DNA of 64,000 bases from Hymenobacter translucens (GTDB taxonomy: Bacteria > Bacteroidota > Bacteroidia > Cytophagales > Hymenobacteraceae): contig NZ_JAJERB010000002.1 of the NCBI RefSeq assembly GCF_020685205.1, positions 62,001 through 126,000 on the forward strand, given 5' to 3'. Position 1 is the first letter of the stretch; each line of letters begins with the position of its first letter. The notes beneath the pieces are model-generated. The model made no database searches. It was not told the DNA's origin and saw only the letters and a program-made list of their open reading frames with translations. The translations under genes and the position numbers were made by a program. Shown here one piece after another: positions 1 to 9,174 of the stretch.

Positions 1-2498
1 TGGAACAGGCCGTCGGCCTGGAAGCCGTAGAACGCACCGAAGGGCTGGCCTTCGTTGTAGCGGACAATCACGCCGCTGCGGGAGCTGTAGCCGTCGTAGG
101 GCAGGCCGGCACCCAGCTCCTCCAGCTCCGACTTGTAGGCCGACACGTTCAGGGTGGTGGTCCAGCTCAGGGAGTTGCCCAAGCCGCGGAAGTTGTGCGA
201 GGTCAGGGCAAAGTCGACGCCGCGGTTATAGGCGGAGGCGGCATTGGTGTTGATCTGCTCGTAGGTGCCCGATACCAGCGACACCGGCACCGGCGCAATC
301 AGGTTCGGCGACTTCCGGTTGTAGAGGTCGAGGGAGGCCTCGATGCGGTTGTCGAGCAAGCCCAGGTCGATGCCCACGTTCACCTGGGTGTTGTTTTCCC
401 AGTTCAGGTCGGTGTTAGCCAGGCGGGTGGGCGCAGCGCCGATGTTAACCGCGCCGGTAGGTCCGAAGGGATACTGAATGCCCGAGTTGATGACGAACAG
501 GTACTGAAAGGCACCGGCGTTGAGGGCGTTGCCCACCCGACCGTAGCCGGCCCGCACCTTGAGGTTGCTCACCACGCGGCTGTCCTTCAGAAACTCTTCT
601 TCCGACACGCGCCAGCCGGCCGATACGCCGGGGAAGAAGCCGAACTTCTTGCCCTGGTCAAAAGCCGAGGTGCCGTCGTAGCGGGCAATGGCTTGGAACA
701 GGTACTTGCCGGCAAACTCGTAGTTAACCCGGCCGAAGTAGCTGGCCAGCCGGGCGGGCGGGTTCTGGTAGCCGTTGGCCGACCGGAACTCGTTGATAGG
801 CCCGCTGCTCACGTTCTGCAGGTCGTTGCGCAGGTAACCCGAGCGGACTGCTTCCACAAACGTCCGGTCAAACTGCTGAGCCGACTGGCCCGCCAGCACC
901 GTTACCTGGTGCTTGTCGGCGAACAAGTGCTCATAGGTGGCCGTGTTTTCAATCAGGAAGCTGGGCGCATACGTCATGTTCGACGTGGCTCCGGCCAGGG
1001 TGTAGCGCTGGGAGTTGGCTACCAGGGGCCGGAAGGCGTTGTAGCTGTCGAAGATCAGGTCGGCACCCACGTTGGTGCGGAACTTCAGGCCTTTGAGCGG
1101 CTCCAGCTCGGCGAAGAAGGTGGTAATGGCCCGGTTGCGGGTAAACTTCTTGTTGTCGAGCAAAGCCACGGCCAGCGGATTCTCCTCCACGAAGTTGTCG
1201 ACGTTGCCCTGGGGCTCGTACCAGGAGCCGTCGGCGCGGTAAGGCGCGATGGTCGCCGAAATCTGGGAGGCAAAACTGATGACGCCGTACTCCCCGCCGC
1301 CGGCATCCACGCGCCGGTCGTTGAGGTGAGTCAGGGCAATGTTGTTGCCCAGCTTCAGCATCCGGCCCAGCTGCACGTCGCCGTTGGCCCGCAGCGTGAA
1401 CCGCTCAAAGTTCGACCCGACGATGGTGCCGTCCTGCTGAAAATAGCCGGCTGATACGGAGTAGCGCGCTTTCTCACTGCCGCCCGAGGCCGACAGGTTG
1501 TAGTTCTGGATGGCGGCCCGGCGGAAAATCAAATCCTGCCAGTTCGTACCCTCGCCCAGACTTTTGGGGTCGCGTAGCTTGTCCACCACGATGGGCTGGC
1601 CGGCGGCGAGGCGGTTTTCGTTGTTGATGACGGCGTATTCCTCAGCGTTGAGGAAGTCGAGCTTGCGCCACACCTGCTGCACGCCGCGGTAGGCATCGAG
1701 GGTCACGGTCGCCTTGCCGGCCTTACCGCGCTTGGTGGTGATGATAACGACGCCATTGGCAGCCCGCAGGCCGTAGATGGCTGTAGCCGAGGCATCCTTC
1801 AGCACGTCAATGCTTTCGATGTCGTTGGGACTGATGGCGTTCAGCTGGTTTTCGTCGCCGGAAGGCAGCGGGTAGCCGTCGAGCACGTAGAGGGGCGCGT
1901 TGTTGCCGGCCGAGGTTAAGCCCCGGATACGTACCGACGTTCCGGCAGCACCGCCCGGGTCGCCCCCGTTGGAAGTAACCGTGACGCCCGCTACCCGGCC
2001 CTGCAGCGCCTGGGTGGCATCAGCCAGAGGCTGCGCCTTGATTTCCTGGGCCGAAACCGACGACACGGCACTGGTTACGTTGCCGCGCTCCTGCGTGCCA
2101 TAGCCTACTACTACCACTTCGCTGAGCTTCTGCAGGTCGTCCTGGAGCTGTACGCTCAGGTTGGTGGTGGGGCCGGTGATGGCAATTTCCTGACGCACGA
2201 AACCAACCGAGCTGATGACCAGTGTGCTGCCTTCCGGCACATTTAGAAAGAACGTGCCGTCGCTGTTGGTGCTGGTACCGATGGTGGTTCCTTTGACCAG
2301 CACGGTAGCACCCGGCAGCGGGGAGCCGTTGCTTTGCGTGACGCGCCCCGATACGCTGATGTCGGCGGCCGTGCGCAGGCCGGCGGCCGGACCGGCCGGA
2401 TGGGCAACCACGACAGGGGCGGCCAGCGTCAGTAGCCCACAGGCCACAAACGGTACCGCGCGCCGGAGTGCCAGGTACGAGTAATGGTTTCGGATCAT
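1..2498 (-). CDS. SusC/RagA-family TonB-linked outer-membrane receptor (3' end cut by window edge)
   Basis: Outer-membrane glycan importer, the TonB-dependent channel of a SusCD pair. The first 832 codons are visible and the frame stays open to the window edge. Seen: an N-terminal export signal (about 1-35), a carboxypeptidase-regulatory-like domain beginning ISVSGRVTQSNGSPLPGA (about 45-105), the plug start SEVVVVGYGTQ, the SusC-typical LQGRVAGVTV and VLKDASATAIYGLRAANG motifs, then barrel sequence. The ATG at 2498 is chosen because the signal peptide follows directly. A TAnnTTTG promoter lies about 215 bp upstream. SusD would be expected to the left, outside the window. The GH5 and GH16 genes on the same strand suggest a beta-glucan substrate (inference). 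Confidence 0.93.
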   Translation of the reverse strand, partial: MIRNHYSYLALRRAVPFVACGLLTLAAPVVVAHPAGPAAGLRTAADISVSGRVTQSNGSPLPGATVLVKGTTIGTSTNSDGTFFLNVPEGSTLVISSVGFVRQEIAITGPTTNLSVQLQDDLQKLSEVVVVGYGTQERGNVTSAVSSVSAQEIKAQPLADATQALQGRVAGVTVTSNGGDPGGAAGTSVRIRGLTSAGNNAPLYVLDGYPLPSGDENQLNAISPNDIESIDVLKDASATAIYGLRAANGVVIITTKRGKAGKATVTLDAYRGVQQVWRKLDFLNAEEYAVINNENRLAAGQPIVVDKLRDPKSLGEGTNWQDLIFRRAAIQNYNLSASGGSEKARYSVSAGYFQQDGTIVGSNFERFTLRANGDVQLGRMLKLGNNIALTHLNDRRVDAGGGEYGVISFASQISATIAPYRADGSWYEPQGNVDNFVEENPLAVALLDNKKFTRNRAITTFFAELEPLKGLKFRTNVGADLIFDSYNAFRPLVANSQRYTLAGATSNMTYAPSFLIENTATYEHLFADKHQVTVLAGQSAQQFDRTFVEAVRSGYLRNDLQNVSSGPINEFRSANGYQNPPARLASYFGRVNYEFAGKYLFQAIARYDGTSAFDQGKKFGFFPGVSAGWRVSEEEFLKDSRVVSNLKVRAGYGRVGNALNAGAFQYLFVINSGIQYPFGPTGAVNIGAAPTRLANTDLNWENNTQVNVGIDLGLLDNRIEASLDLYNRKSPNLIAPVPVSLVSGTYEQINTNAASAYNRGVDFALTSHNFRGLGNSLSWTTTLNVSAYKSELEELGAGLPYDGYSSRSGVIVRYNEGQPFGAFYGFQADGLF

Positions 2499-2713
2499 TG
2501 GCTGAAAGGAATTGATTGTGGGAGATTGAGAATGCCCGACCAAAGCCGGACAAGAAGAAGCGGTAGATGGCGGCGCCCACCCGGGACCGGTTGAGCTGCG
2601 GGCCCCGGAGCACCAGGCGTCAGTGGGCGTTGTTACCAATAGATGCGGAGGGCTGGCTTCCCGAAGAAGTGGAGAAGCCAATAGAGGACCGGACCAACCG
2701 GCTAGGGAACGGC

Positions 2714-2745
2714 CAAATATAGGCGTCCTTTTTTCGTAAAATCAA
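2714..2745 (-). promoter_or_regulatory. Bacteroidota-type promoter for the SusC gene
   Basis: The minus strand carries TTG (2743-2745), a 21-base spacer and TATATTTG (2714-2721), matching the Bacteroidota -33/-7 consensus TTG/TAnnTTTG. A start near 2707 would leave a leader of about 205 nt before the SusC ATG. Its own promoter implies susC can be transcribed separately from the glycosidase genes upstream. Confidence 0.6.
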
Positions 2746-2921
2746 GTGCAAAACCGCGCTCAACAGCGCCCAAACGGCGATTTTCGCTTACATCGCACGT
2801 TTTTCTGTACGCTTAGATCACCCACTTCTCGGCGGTAATTCACGCCCACTGCAATCGTTTGCAGGTTTGCCGGTCAGCTGGGCTGACGGGTAAGAAACAC
2901 TCGAAAAAATGGGCTTTCTGC

Positions 2922-4994
2922 CTACTTTTTTTCAAGATTTTTTGCTTTGCCTGATCCGGCCTCCACTTTCCGTCCCGCGGCCGACTCCATCACTGCCTCT
3001 TCGCCCTCAACTTCTTCTGCTTCAGCCCCCGTATCGTCAAGCAAAAGCCGGGTCCAGCTGTCCTCTTCGCTGGCTTCTGCCGCCTGCCGACGCATGGCTT
3101 CCAGCACTTTCTGACTAAAGCTCCAGCACGTGGCCCGGCGCAGATCCAGCACCCGGGAAAGCTCCTGGGCCGAGTAGCTGCCCTTATGCGTATGCAGCAG
3201 GAACACGGCGTAGAAGGCCTTCACGATGGAGAACTTGCACTTCTGCAGCAGGGTGTACGCCGTGGCCGACTCCACGTACCGGCAGCGGGTACAGCGCCGG
3301 GAAAGCGGCTCCCGGCCTTCGCAGTAGTTGTCGTGCCCGCACTTGCGGCAGGTGTAGCCCCGGGCCCACTTCAGGTCAGCCAGGTAGGTGAGGCAAGCTT
3401 CCTTGTCGGGGTAGATCTGGCTGAACTCGCCGAAATCCACTTCCTGCGACAAGACCCGGGCCGTCTGGGCGCGCTGCAGATCCTGCTGCAGGTCCGTGTT
3501 CAGCTTTTCGATGGCCGCCGACTGCAACGCCAGCAGTCCGTTGGCCTGCAGCAGCTCCCGGTTCTGGGCGGCAATGGTTTCGCCCTGGCGGCGCAGCTCC
3601 TCGGTGCGCTGGGCGACCAAGCCTTCCAGCTCGGTATTGAGCTGGTCTTTCAGCTCGTCGTTCTGGCGCAGCTGCTCGACGAGCTGTTCCTGCACCTGGT
3701 GCTTTTTGCGAAGCTGCTTCACCAGGCGCTCCTGGGCTTTCAGCGTGGCGTCCTGGATACCCTTGATTTTCTCGCCCAGGGCATAGGACAGCACGACTAC
3801 TTCCATCACGAAGGCGGCATTCATGCTGTACACCGTGAAGGTGTTGGTAAACGTATCAATGCCAAGCTTGCGCAAGATCAGGAAGCCCACGCTCACCACG
3901 ACCAGGGTGTGCGAAAACACAAAGAACCGGGCCGGCCGGAAGCCCTGCTGCCACACCCGCAACGCTGCGTAGAACAGCATGCCATAGGGCAGCAGATACA
4001 GCCAAAAGCTTAGGTCCGACTGCCACCACAGGGCATCAATCAGCAGGGCGGCGGCGCTGAAAAGCACCACGTTCCGCACCCAGGGGTCGTAGCGGGGCAG
4101 GCGCTGCGGGGCATCGAGAAACTGGCGGGCGTAGTAGCTGAACGTGAGCAGCAGCAGCGGGGCTGAGCTGATAATAACCAGCTGATTAAACCACGGATAA
4201 TCCGGCCACAGATACTGAAAGCCCAGTCCGTCTTCCGACAAAAACACGAGGCTGCAGCTGAGCACGTAGAGCACGTAGCGCAGGTAGGTCTGCTCGTGGG
4301 TGAAGAAGAACAGGCAGAGGTTGTACACCACCATGATCAGCAGAATCCCATAGAAGCCGCCGAGCAGGCCATATTCCTGCTGAAACCGCTCTACCAGGCC
4401 CTGTTCAGTGCGCAGCCGGCACAGAAAGCTGGTTTTGGAATTGGCCTCCAGCCGCAGGTAGAACACCGCGCTCTGGTCGGCCTGCAGGGGCAGGCGGAGC
4501 AGAAAGTTCTTGTAGCCGTAGGGCCGGGAGCCGAAGGGCCGGTCAGCGCCGGTGTGCACCAGCCCCCGGGTGGTCTGCGGGTTAGGATAGAAAAGTACGT
4601 CGCTCAGGTGGGAATCGTACAGTTCCAGGTACCAGTGCTGGGGCTGCGGCCCCTTCGGCTGCACCACCAGCCGCAGCCAGTACGCCGCGCCCGGGTGCTG
4701 CATGTTCGAGGAGATGGTGGAGCCCGCCACGAACCGCCCGGCATGCGCTGGCTGCTGCACATCCTGAAGCGTGAGCTTGCCCGAAGGGTCTTCGAGCACG
4801 CTGTAGTTGCGGGGCTCAATAAACAACTCTTCCATATCGGCCCGTACCGTCAGGGGCTGCTCGGGCCCGGCGGCTGGAGCAGCGGGGGCGGCCGACCAGA
4901 AGAGCAACGCGAGCAGTAAGCTGATGAGCCCGGCGCCAAAGCGGCCCGGGACGGCACAAACGGAAACGGTGGGCAGGGTCGGGAATGGGCGCAT
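2922..4994 (-). CDS. 7TM-DISM receptor fused to an IS1595-transposase-like zinc-ribbon/HTH domain
   Basis: A 690-residue membrane receptor of unusual architecture. Seen in order: signal segment (about 20-42); extracellular 7TMR-DISMED2-like domain (about 45-205); a block of about seven hydrophobic helices (206-410) typical of 7TMR-DISM; a long coiled coil (about 412-512); a domain starting DKEACLTYLADLKWARGY with CxxC pairs at 549/552 and 568/571; and the helical stretch KFSIVKAFYAVFLLHTHKGS through SAQELSRVL. The last two parts read like the zinc ribbon and HTH of IS1595-family transposases; the DDE catalytic domain is absent and an acidic tail follows. There is no histidine kinase, GGDEF or LytTR output. 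DISMED2 domains are predicted carbohydrate binders, so a role in sensing glycan for the flanking GH5/GH16/SusC genes is plausible but inferred. Confidence 0.85.
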   Translation of the reverse strand: MRPFPTLPTVSVCAVPGRFGAGLISLLLALLFWSAAPAAPAAGPEQPLTVRADMEELFIEPRNYSVLEDPSGKLTLQDVQQPAHAGRFVAGSTISSNMQHPGAAYWLRLVVQPKGPQPQHWYLELYDSHLSDVLFYPNPQTTRGLVHTGADRPFGSRPYGYKNFLLRLPLQADQSAVFYLRLEANSKTSFLCRLRTEQGLVERFQQEYGLLGGFYGILLIMVVYNLCLFFFTHEQTYLRYVLYVLSCSLVFLSEDGLGFQYLWPDYPWFNQLVIISSAPLLLLTFSYYARQFLDAPQRLPRYDPWVRNVVLFSAAALLIDALWWQSDLSFWLYLLPYGMLFYAALRVWQQGFRPARFFVFSHTLVVVSVGFLILRKLGIDTFTNTFTVYSMNAAFVMEVVVLSYALGEKIKGIQDATLKAQERLVKQLRKKHQVQEQLVEQLRQNDELKDQLNTELEGLVAQRTEELRRQGETIAAQNRELLQANGLLALQSAAIEKLNTDLQQDLQRAQTARVLSQEVDFGEFSQIYPDKEACLTYLADLKWARGYTCRKCGHDNYCEGREPLSRRCTRCRYVESATAYTLLQKCKFSIVKAFYAVFLLHTHKGSYSAQELSRVLDLRRATCWSFSQKVLEAMRRQAAEASEEDSWTRLLLDDTGAEAEEVEGEEAVMESAAGRKVEAGSGKAKNLEKK

Positions 4995-5118
4995 GGTAGC
5001 CTACAAGGTAAATAAACTACCCGCAACTGGGCTAACCTGGGCTCCGGCCCTTACTGCGGGCAAATGGAAGAATAGGCAGGCAGAAACAGCTGGTCATAAC
5101 GCCGGCCAGCACCGGAGG

Positions 5119-7017
5119 CTACTGCCCGCTACCACTGCCGGCTGTAACCGACTCGAAGCGCAGCCAGCTAAGCACGGCCCCGGGCTGCTCGATATGCAGC
5201 CGCAGGGTATGCGTGCCCGCGGCCAGAGTTACCGGCTGACCATCTACCGTCTGCCAGCCGGGAAACCCGGCCGGGATGGGGAAGGCACTTACTGTTCTTT
5301 CGTTCAGCTTCAGCAGTACCCGGGCGGGGGCATTTGCTTCATTGCTCGCCCGCAGCTGCACGGCATAGGTTCCGGCTTTCGGCACCGTCACGGTATAGCT
5401 CAGCCACTCGCCGGCAGTAGTGTTCCCGACCCCGAAGCCATTGGAGCCCGGGTCGGTGACGGGCTGCACGTCGACGCCGTCGTTGCGGTAGGCCCCGCCG
5501 CTGTTGGTGGGTTTCAGCTCCCGGTAGTCGGTGCGAACCGAGTAGTCATCCTGGTAGGCTACCCCGCTGCGGCCCAGGTCGTAGTTGGCAGCAAAGATGG
5601 TTCCGGGCAGGGCATTGGCGGCAAACGGCTGGCGGGCACCGGCGGGCTGCGTTAAAGCAAATACCGCGTCCCGGTTTACGATGCAGTTACGAAACTGACT
5701 GTTGCGTAGCAGGGCAGCCCGTCCTTCCGCCGTCAGGATGCTGCCATAGGAGGGCACCCGCAGCAGACTGCTGGTGGCATCCACGCGCTTCAGGTTCCAG
5801 TGGCACCACCCAATGCTTTGGGCGTTGAGGCCCTGTACCGCGGCGGCAAACCACTCGTTGGAATTTTCCCCCGTCTCCCCCACCCACACCGGCACCTGCC
5901 ACCGGTCCCGAAAGGCCGCCAGGTTACTTATCAGGTTGATCTGGTTCGGGTTCGGGTCGGTAGCCCCGGGGTCATTCGGGCACCAGTAGCGGTGGGCATT
6001 GTAAACGAGGTTGGTTTTGTCGGGTATCCGGAGCTGGTCAGGCGTCAGGCTGGTGTACTCGTTGCCGTAGCCGTTGCCTTCCAGCAAAATCAAATGCCGG
6101 TCCTGCTGGGCTCGCACCGCGTTTATCAGTCTGGCATAGAGAGCACTCAGCTCCGTGTTATTGGCCGACAGGCCGTGCGCCGGGTTCAGGTTGTGGGGCT
6201 CGTTGATCAGGTCGTATAGGGCCACCCGGGCATCCCGGCGGTAGCGGCGGGCCAGCTGCTCCCACAGCCGCACCGTAATGTCCTGGTAGATCAGCCGGCC
6301 TTGGTCGTCGCGGCGCTTCCAGAGGTCCAGCGGCACGAAGCTGTCATTGATGTTGGCGTCGGTACCCTGCCCCCCGGGGGCCGCGTGCAGGTCCAGAACC
6401 ACGTACAGGCCATTGGCCCCGCACCAGTCGAGCACGTTGTCGATATAGCGGAAACCGTCGAGCCGGGGGTCGGTGAAGAGCGTATTGGCGTCGTACCAGC
6501 GGCTGAGCGAGGCCACGTACGCCTGCTGAGCACTGGCGCTGTTCGGGCGCTGCAAGGCGGTTGTCCGGGCCCGGCGCTGCTCCCGGGTCAGAAACAGGTC
6601 GTAGTGAAACGGCAGGCGCACGCAGTTAAAGCCCTGCCGGGCAATAAAGTCGATGTCGGCTTTGGTCACGAAACCCGCCCGGTAGTTTTGGTAGAACTCC
6701 TCGACCTGCGCTTCCGGCAGTACCCGCAGCAGCCCCTGCTGAATCCGGCGCTGAGCGCCCAGCGTGTCGGTTTTCAGGATGTAGCTTTCCTGCAGCAGCC
6801 ACCCGCCCACGTTCACACCCCGCAGCACGACCGCCTTTCCCTGTGTGGTCACAATGGCCGATCCTTTGGCCTGGAGCAGGCTTAGCTGCTGCGCCGAAGC
6901 CGGCAGCAGCCCGGCAGCCCAGCTCAGCAGCGCAGCCGCCCACATCCGGCGGACGAGGCCACGGAGACCGGGGCGGAAGGCAGTTGGTGGGGATACGTTT
7001 TTCATACAGGCCGGCAT
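5119..7017 (-). CDS. GH5-family glucanase with C-terminal CBM6-like module
   Basis: Secreted beta-glucan hydrolase, 632 residues. Seen: signal peptide ending ASA near residue 42; GH5 landmarks including VLRGVNVGGWL, VRLPFHYDLF, the acid/base Glu in LINEP (about 273), the NAHRYW motif and the nucleophile Glu in VGETGE (about 381). Residues about 475-625 form a beta-rich module (DGVDVQP, GEWLSYTV, AGTHTLRL) like CBM6 modules. The GVNVGGWL form resembles exo-1,3-beta-glucanase-type GH5 enzymes, so beta-1,3-glucan is the favoured substrate (inference). A second ATG at 7005 (MKNVSPP) is an equally good start. It lies 92 bp downstream of the GH16 gene on the same strand, probably one transcript. 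Confidence 0.9.
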   Translation of the reverse strand: MPACMKNVSPPTAFRPGLRGLVRRMWAAALLSWAAGLLPASAQQLSLLQAKGSAIVTTQGKAVVLRGVNVGGWLLQESYILKTDTLGAQRRIQQGLLRVLPEAQVEEFYQNYRAGFVTKADIDFIARQGFNCVRLPFHYDLFLTREQRRARTTALQRPNSASAQQAYVASLSRWYDANTLFTDPRLDGFRYIDNVLDWCGANGLYVVLDLHAAPGGQGTDANINDSFVPLDLWKRRDDQGRLIYQDITVRLWEQLARRYRRDARVALYDLINEPHNLNPAHGLSANNTELSALYARLINAVRAQQDRHLILLEGNGYGNEYTSLTPDQLRIPDKTNLVYNAHRYWCPNDPGATDPNPNQINLISNLAAFRDRWQVPVWVGETGENSNEWFAAAVQGLNAQSIGWCHWNLKRVDATSSLLRVPSYGSILTAEGRAALLRNSQFRNCIVNRDAVFALTQPAGARQPFAANALPGTIFAANYDLGRSGVAYQDDYSVRTDYRELKPTNSGGAYRNDGVDVQPVTDPGSNGFGVGNTTAGEWLSYTVTVPKAGTYAVQLRASNEANAPARVLLKLNERTVSAFPIPAGFPGWQTVDGQPVTLAAGTHTLRLHIEQPGAVLSWLRFESVTAGSGSGQ

Positions 7018-7109
7018 TGGGAGCTGCTTTCCCTTCCAGGATGACGCGAGAAACAGGATGGGGAAGCCCCACCCTGTTATCTCACATTCACTTCACTCAC
7101 TTCAAATGC

Positions 7110-8018
7110 TTATTTCTTGCTGCTTTTTCGGGCGGGTTTGATTGCCGTGGCCGGAGCTCGATCGGCAGGCCCCTGGTACACGCGCACGTAATCCACCTGG
7201 GTGGCCACGGGATAGTCGGCCGGGCTGGGATTGTTGCCTTTGCCAGTGAACTCCGTGTCGGGGCCGCCCACGGCGACATTCAGAATCAGGTAGAAGTTAC
7301 CGTCGTTGAACGGCCAGGCCCCGCCGGTCGTGGTTTTGGGCGTCACGGTATGGTAGAGCGTGTCGTCGATATACCAGCGGATCTGCTCGGGCCCCCATTC
7401 CACGGCGTACACGTGAAAGTCGGCCGACAGATCAGCTTTGCCGACGTACTGCTTGGTGGTGTAGTGCCAGCCGGCTGCGTCGTAATGCACGGTGCCCCCA
7501 AACCCGGTGGGGTTGCGGTGCTTGGCTTCCATAATATCGATTTCGCCGGTGCGGGGCCAGGTGCTAGGGTCGGGCAGCATCCAGAACGCGGGCCAGATGC
7601 CCTGGGCCGAGGGCAGCTTCATACGGGCCTCCATTCGTCCGTACCGGAACGTCTGCAGGGCCCCGGACGCTGTTTTGGAAAGCAGCTTGGCCGAGGTGTA
7701 GTTGTAAGAGCGGCTGCCTACGGTCGAGGGCTCGTAGCGCGTGTTAATGGTGAGCAGCCCCCCGGCTACGCTGGCATTGGCCGGGCGGTAGACCTGCAGC
7801 TCGTTATTGCCGAAGTTGCAAAGATTGGTTTCGCACCCGTCGCCTTCGTACACCCGCCAGCGGCTCAGGTCGCCGGGCGTAGTGAACTCATCTGCCCACA
7901 CCAGCTTTCGGTCCTGTTTCTGGGCGTGCGCGGCACCCGGGGCCAGCAGTCCGAGCAGGCCGCTCACTACTGCTACAGTACGGCAACGTCGCCAGCCGGC
8001 GGAAAGCCTGGTTTTCAT
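7110..8018 (-). CDS. GH16 beta-glucanase, laminarinase type
   Basis: Secreted endo-beta-1,3(4)-glucanase of about 302 residues. Seen: signal peptide ending AHA near residue 32, then LVWADEF, the NNELQVY motif, FRYGRMEARMKLP, and the catalytic motif GEIDIME (nucleophile Glu about 159, assisting Asp 161, acid/base Glu 164), followed by VYAVEWGPEQIRWYIDD. This is a complete single-domain GH16 with a short basic tail ARKSSKK. The extra Met in the catalytic motif (EIDIME) is the laminarinase/lichenase-subfamily form. It is the first gene of the putative glucan locus and has a TAGTTTTG promoter upstream. Confidence 0.93.
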   Translation of the reverse strand: MKTRLSAGWRRCRTVAVVSGLLGLLAPGAAHAQKQDRKLVWADEFTTPGDLSRWRVYEGDGCETNLCNFGNNELQVYRPANASVAGGLLTINTRYEPSTVGSRSYNYTSAKLLSKTASGALQTFRYGRMEARMKLPSAQGIWPAFWMLPDPSTWPRTGEIDIMEAKHRNPTGFGGTVHYDAAGWHYTTKQYVGKADLSADFHVYAVEWGPEQIRWYIDDTLYHTVTPKTTTGGAWPFNDGNFYLILNVAVGGPDTEFTGKGNNPSPADYPVATQVDYVRVYQGPADRAPATAIKPARKSSKK

Positions 8019-8165
8019 TCTGGTTGTGGTAGGGTGAGCAGTAGGGCGGAGGCCGTCGGTCCGGAAACCGGGTAGTAGCTGTCAGGCTGACTGGCGAGGC
8101 ACCTCCTGTATCCGAAAGCTGCCATCAGCGCCTGTTGCTTTGTTTAAACGAGCAGCAGGTGTGAC

Positions 8166-8196
8166 CAAAACTAGAGTCGTTGTCAGCTAAAAGCAA
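8166..8196 (-). promoter_or_regulatory. Promoter of the GH16-GH5 operon
   Basis: On the minus strand TTG (8194-8196), a 20-base spacer and TAGTTTTG (8166-8173) fit TTG/TAnnTTTG. The predicted leader is about 140 nt, long enough for control elements, but no clear riboswitch was seen. Confidence 0.5.
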
Positions 8197-8503
8197 GCCC
8201 TGAAAACCTTGCAGACGAGGCAGAATTGCGGTTTCCGGCTGCGGTTGTACGCTTATAGCACACGCTAAAAGGCCGGCAACAAGCTGCGCATCGTTGGTGA
8301 GCGGCTGCCCGCTCACGCTGCCTGGGCGGATAACAAACAATAAAAAAATTCACAAAGAGGTCGGTTATTTTTCGTTGCCCGCCCCTGGGGTAGCTATCAG
8401 CGTCGTTTGCCTGGCCGTTCAAAGCAGAACGGGGGTTTGTTCCTGGGCCCTGCTCCAGAAAAAACGTCAGTGAAAATCCGATTTCCCGGGCGTTTTTTGC
8501 AGG
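8197..8503 (+). other. Intergenic region between divergent GH16 and sce7726 genes
   Basis: About 300 bp without a credible gene. Reading frames on either strand have atypical composition and no recognisable domain. An AT-rich patch at 8336-8356 may hold the plus-strand promoter of the next gene, but no consensus element was found. Confidence 0.4.
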
Positions 8504-9163
8504 ATGAATGACCCGGCAATCCGCGCCCTGCTTTACCCCCGGCTTACCGGCGGTGTCTTCGTGGATGAGCTGCCCACCGGCACCACCCGTGCCGACGTCG
8601 TCCACATCACCCCCGACTTCATGCACGGCTACGAGGTAAAGGGTGACCACGACACGCTCGTGCGGGTCCCGAACCAGCTGCAGTGCTACCGCGAGGTGTA
8701 CGACTTTGTCACGTTTATCGTCACGGCCCGGCACTTGCCCAAGCTGCTGCCCTTGCTGCCGGAGTGGGTAGGCATTCTGATTGCCTCGGAGCATGGGCTG
8801 GCGGAGCACCGCCCGGCGCTGTACAATTCTTCCGTCGAAAAGGCCCCGCTGGCGGCTTTGCTGCTGCAGGAGGAGGTCAAGCAGTTTCTGATGAGCTGCG
8901 GACTACCCGGCGTGAGCCGCCTGCGCAACGCCGACATCGCCAAGTTTCTGCGCAATGCCCACTTTCTTCCCCTCTCCCAGCTGGCCCGGTACGTACGCGA
9001 ACAGCTGACGCTGCGGCTGCCTACCCGCCTGCAGATACGGGCCGAGCGCAAGGCGGAGCGCCAGAGCCGCCTACCCCGGGCCCGCAAGCCCCGCCGCAAA
9101 GCCAAAGCCGCGAAACGGGCAAAAGCGCCCGTTCGGGGCGCCCAATCCCGGGCAGCTGCCTGA
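8504..9163 (+). CDS. sce7726-family protein, PD-(D/E)XK nuclease-like
   Basis: A 219-residue cytoplasmic protein. Seen: MNDPAIRALLYPRL, then RADVVHITPDFMHGYEVKGD with a conserved Asp and an ExK motif (E-V-K), HDTLVRVPNQLQCYREVYDF, and the ITARHL-like strand. This is the layout of the sce7726 family, which has a restriction-endonuclease-like core. The family's role is unknown. The C-terminal 50 residues are very rich in Arg, Lys and Ala, which could bind nucleic acid. It converges on dinB with 11 bp between stop codons. The nuclease assignment rests on motif reading and is an inference. Confidence 0.75.
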   Translation: MNDPAIRALLYPRLTGGVFVDELPTGTTRADVVHITPDFMHGYEVKGDHDTLVRVPNQLQCYREVYDFVTFIVTARHLPKLLPLLPEWVGILIASEHGLAEHRPALYNSSVEKAPLAALLLQEEVKQFLMSCGLPGVSRLRNADIAKFLRNAHFLPLSQLARYVREQLTLRLPTRLQIRAERKAERQSRLPRARKPRRKAKAAKRAKAPVRGAQSRAAA

Positions 9164-9174
9164 GCGGGCGGTTT

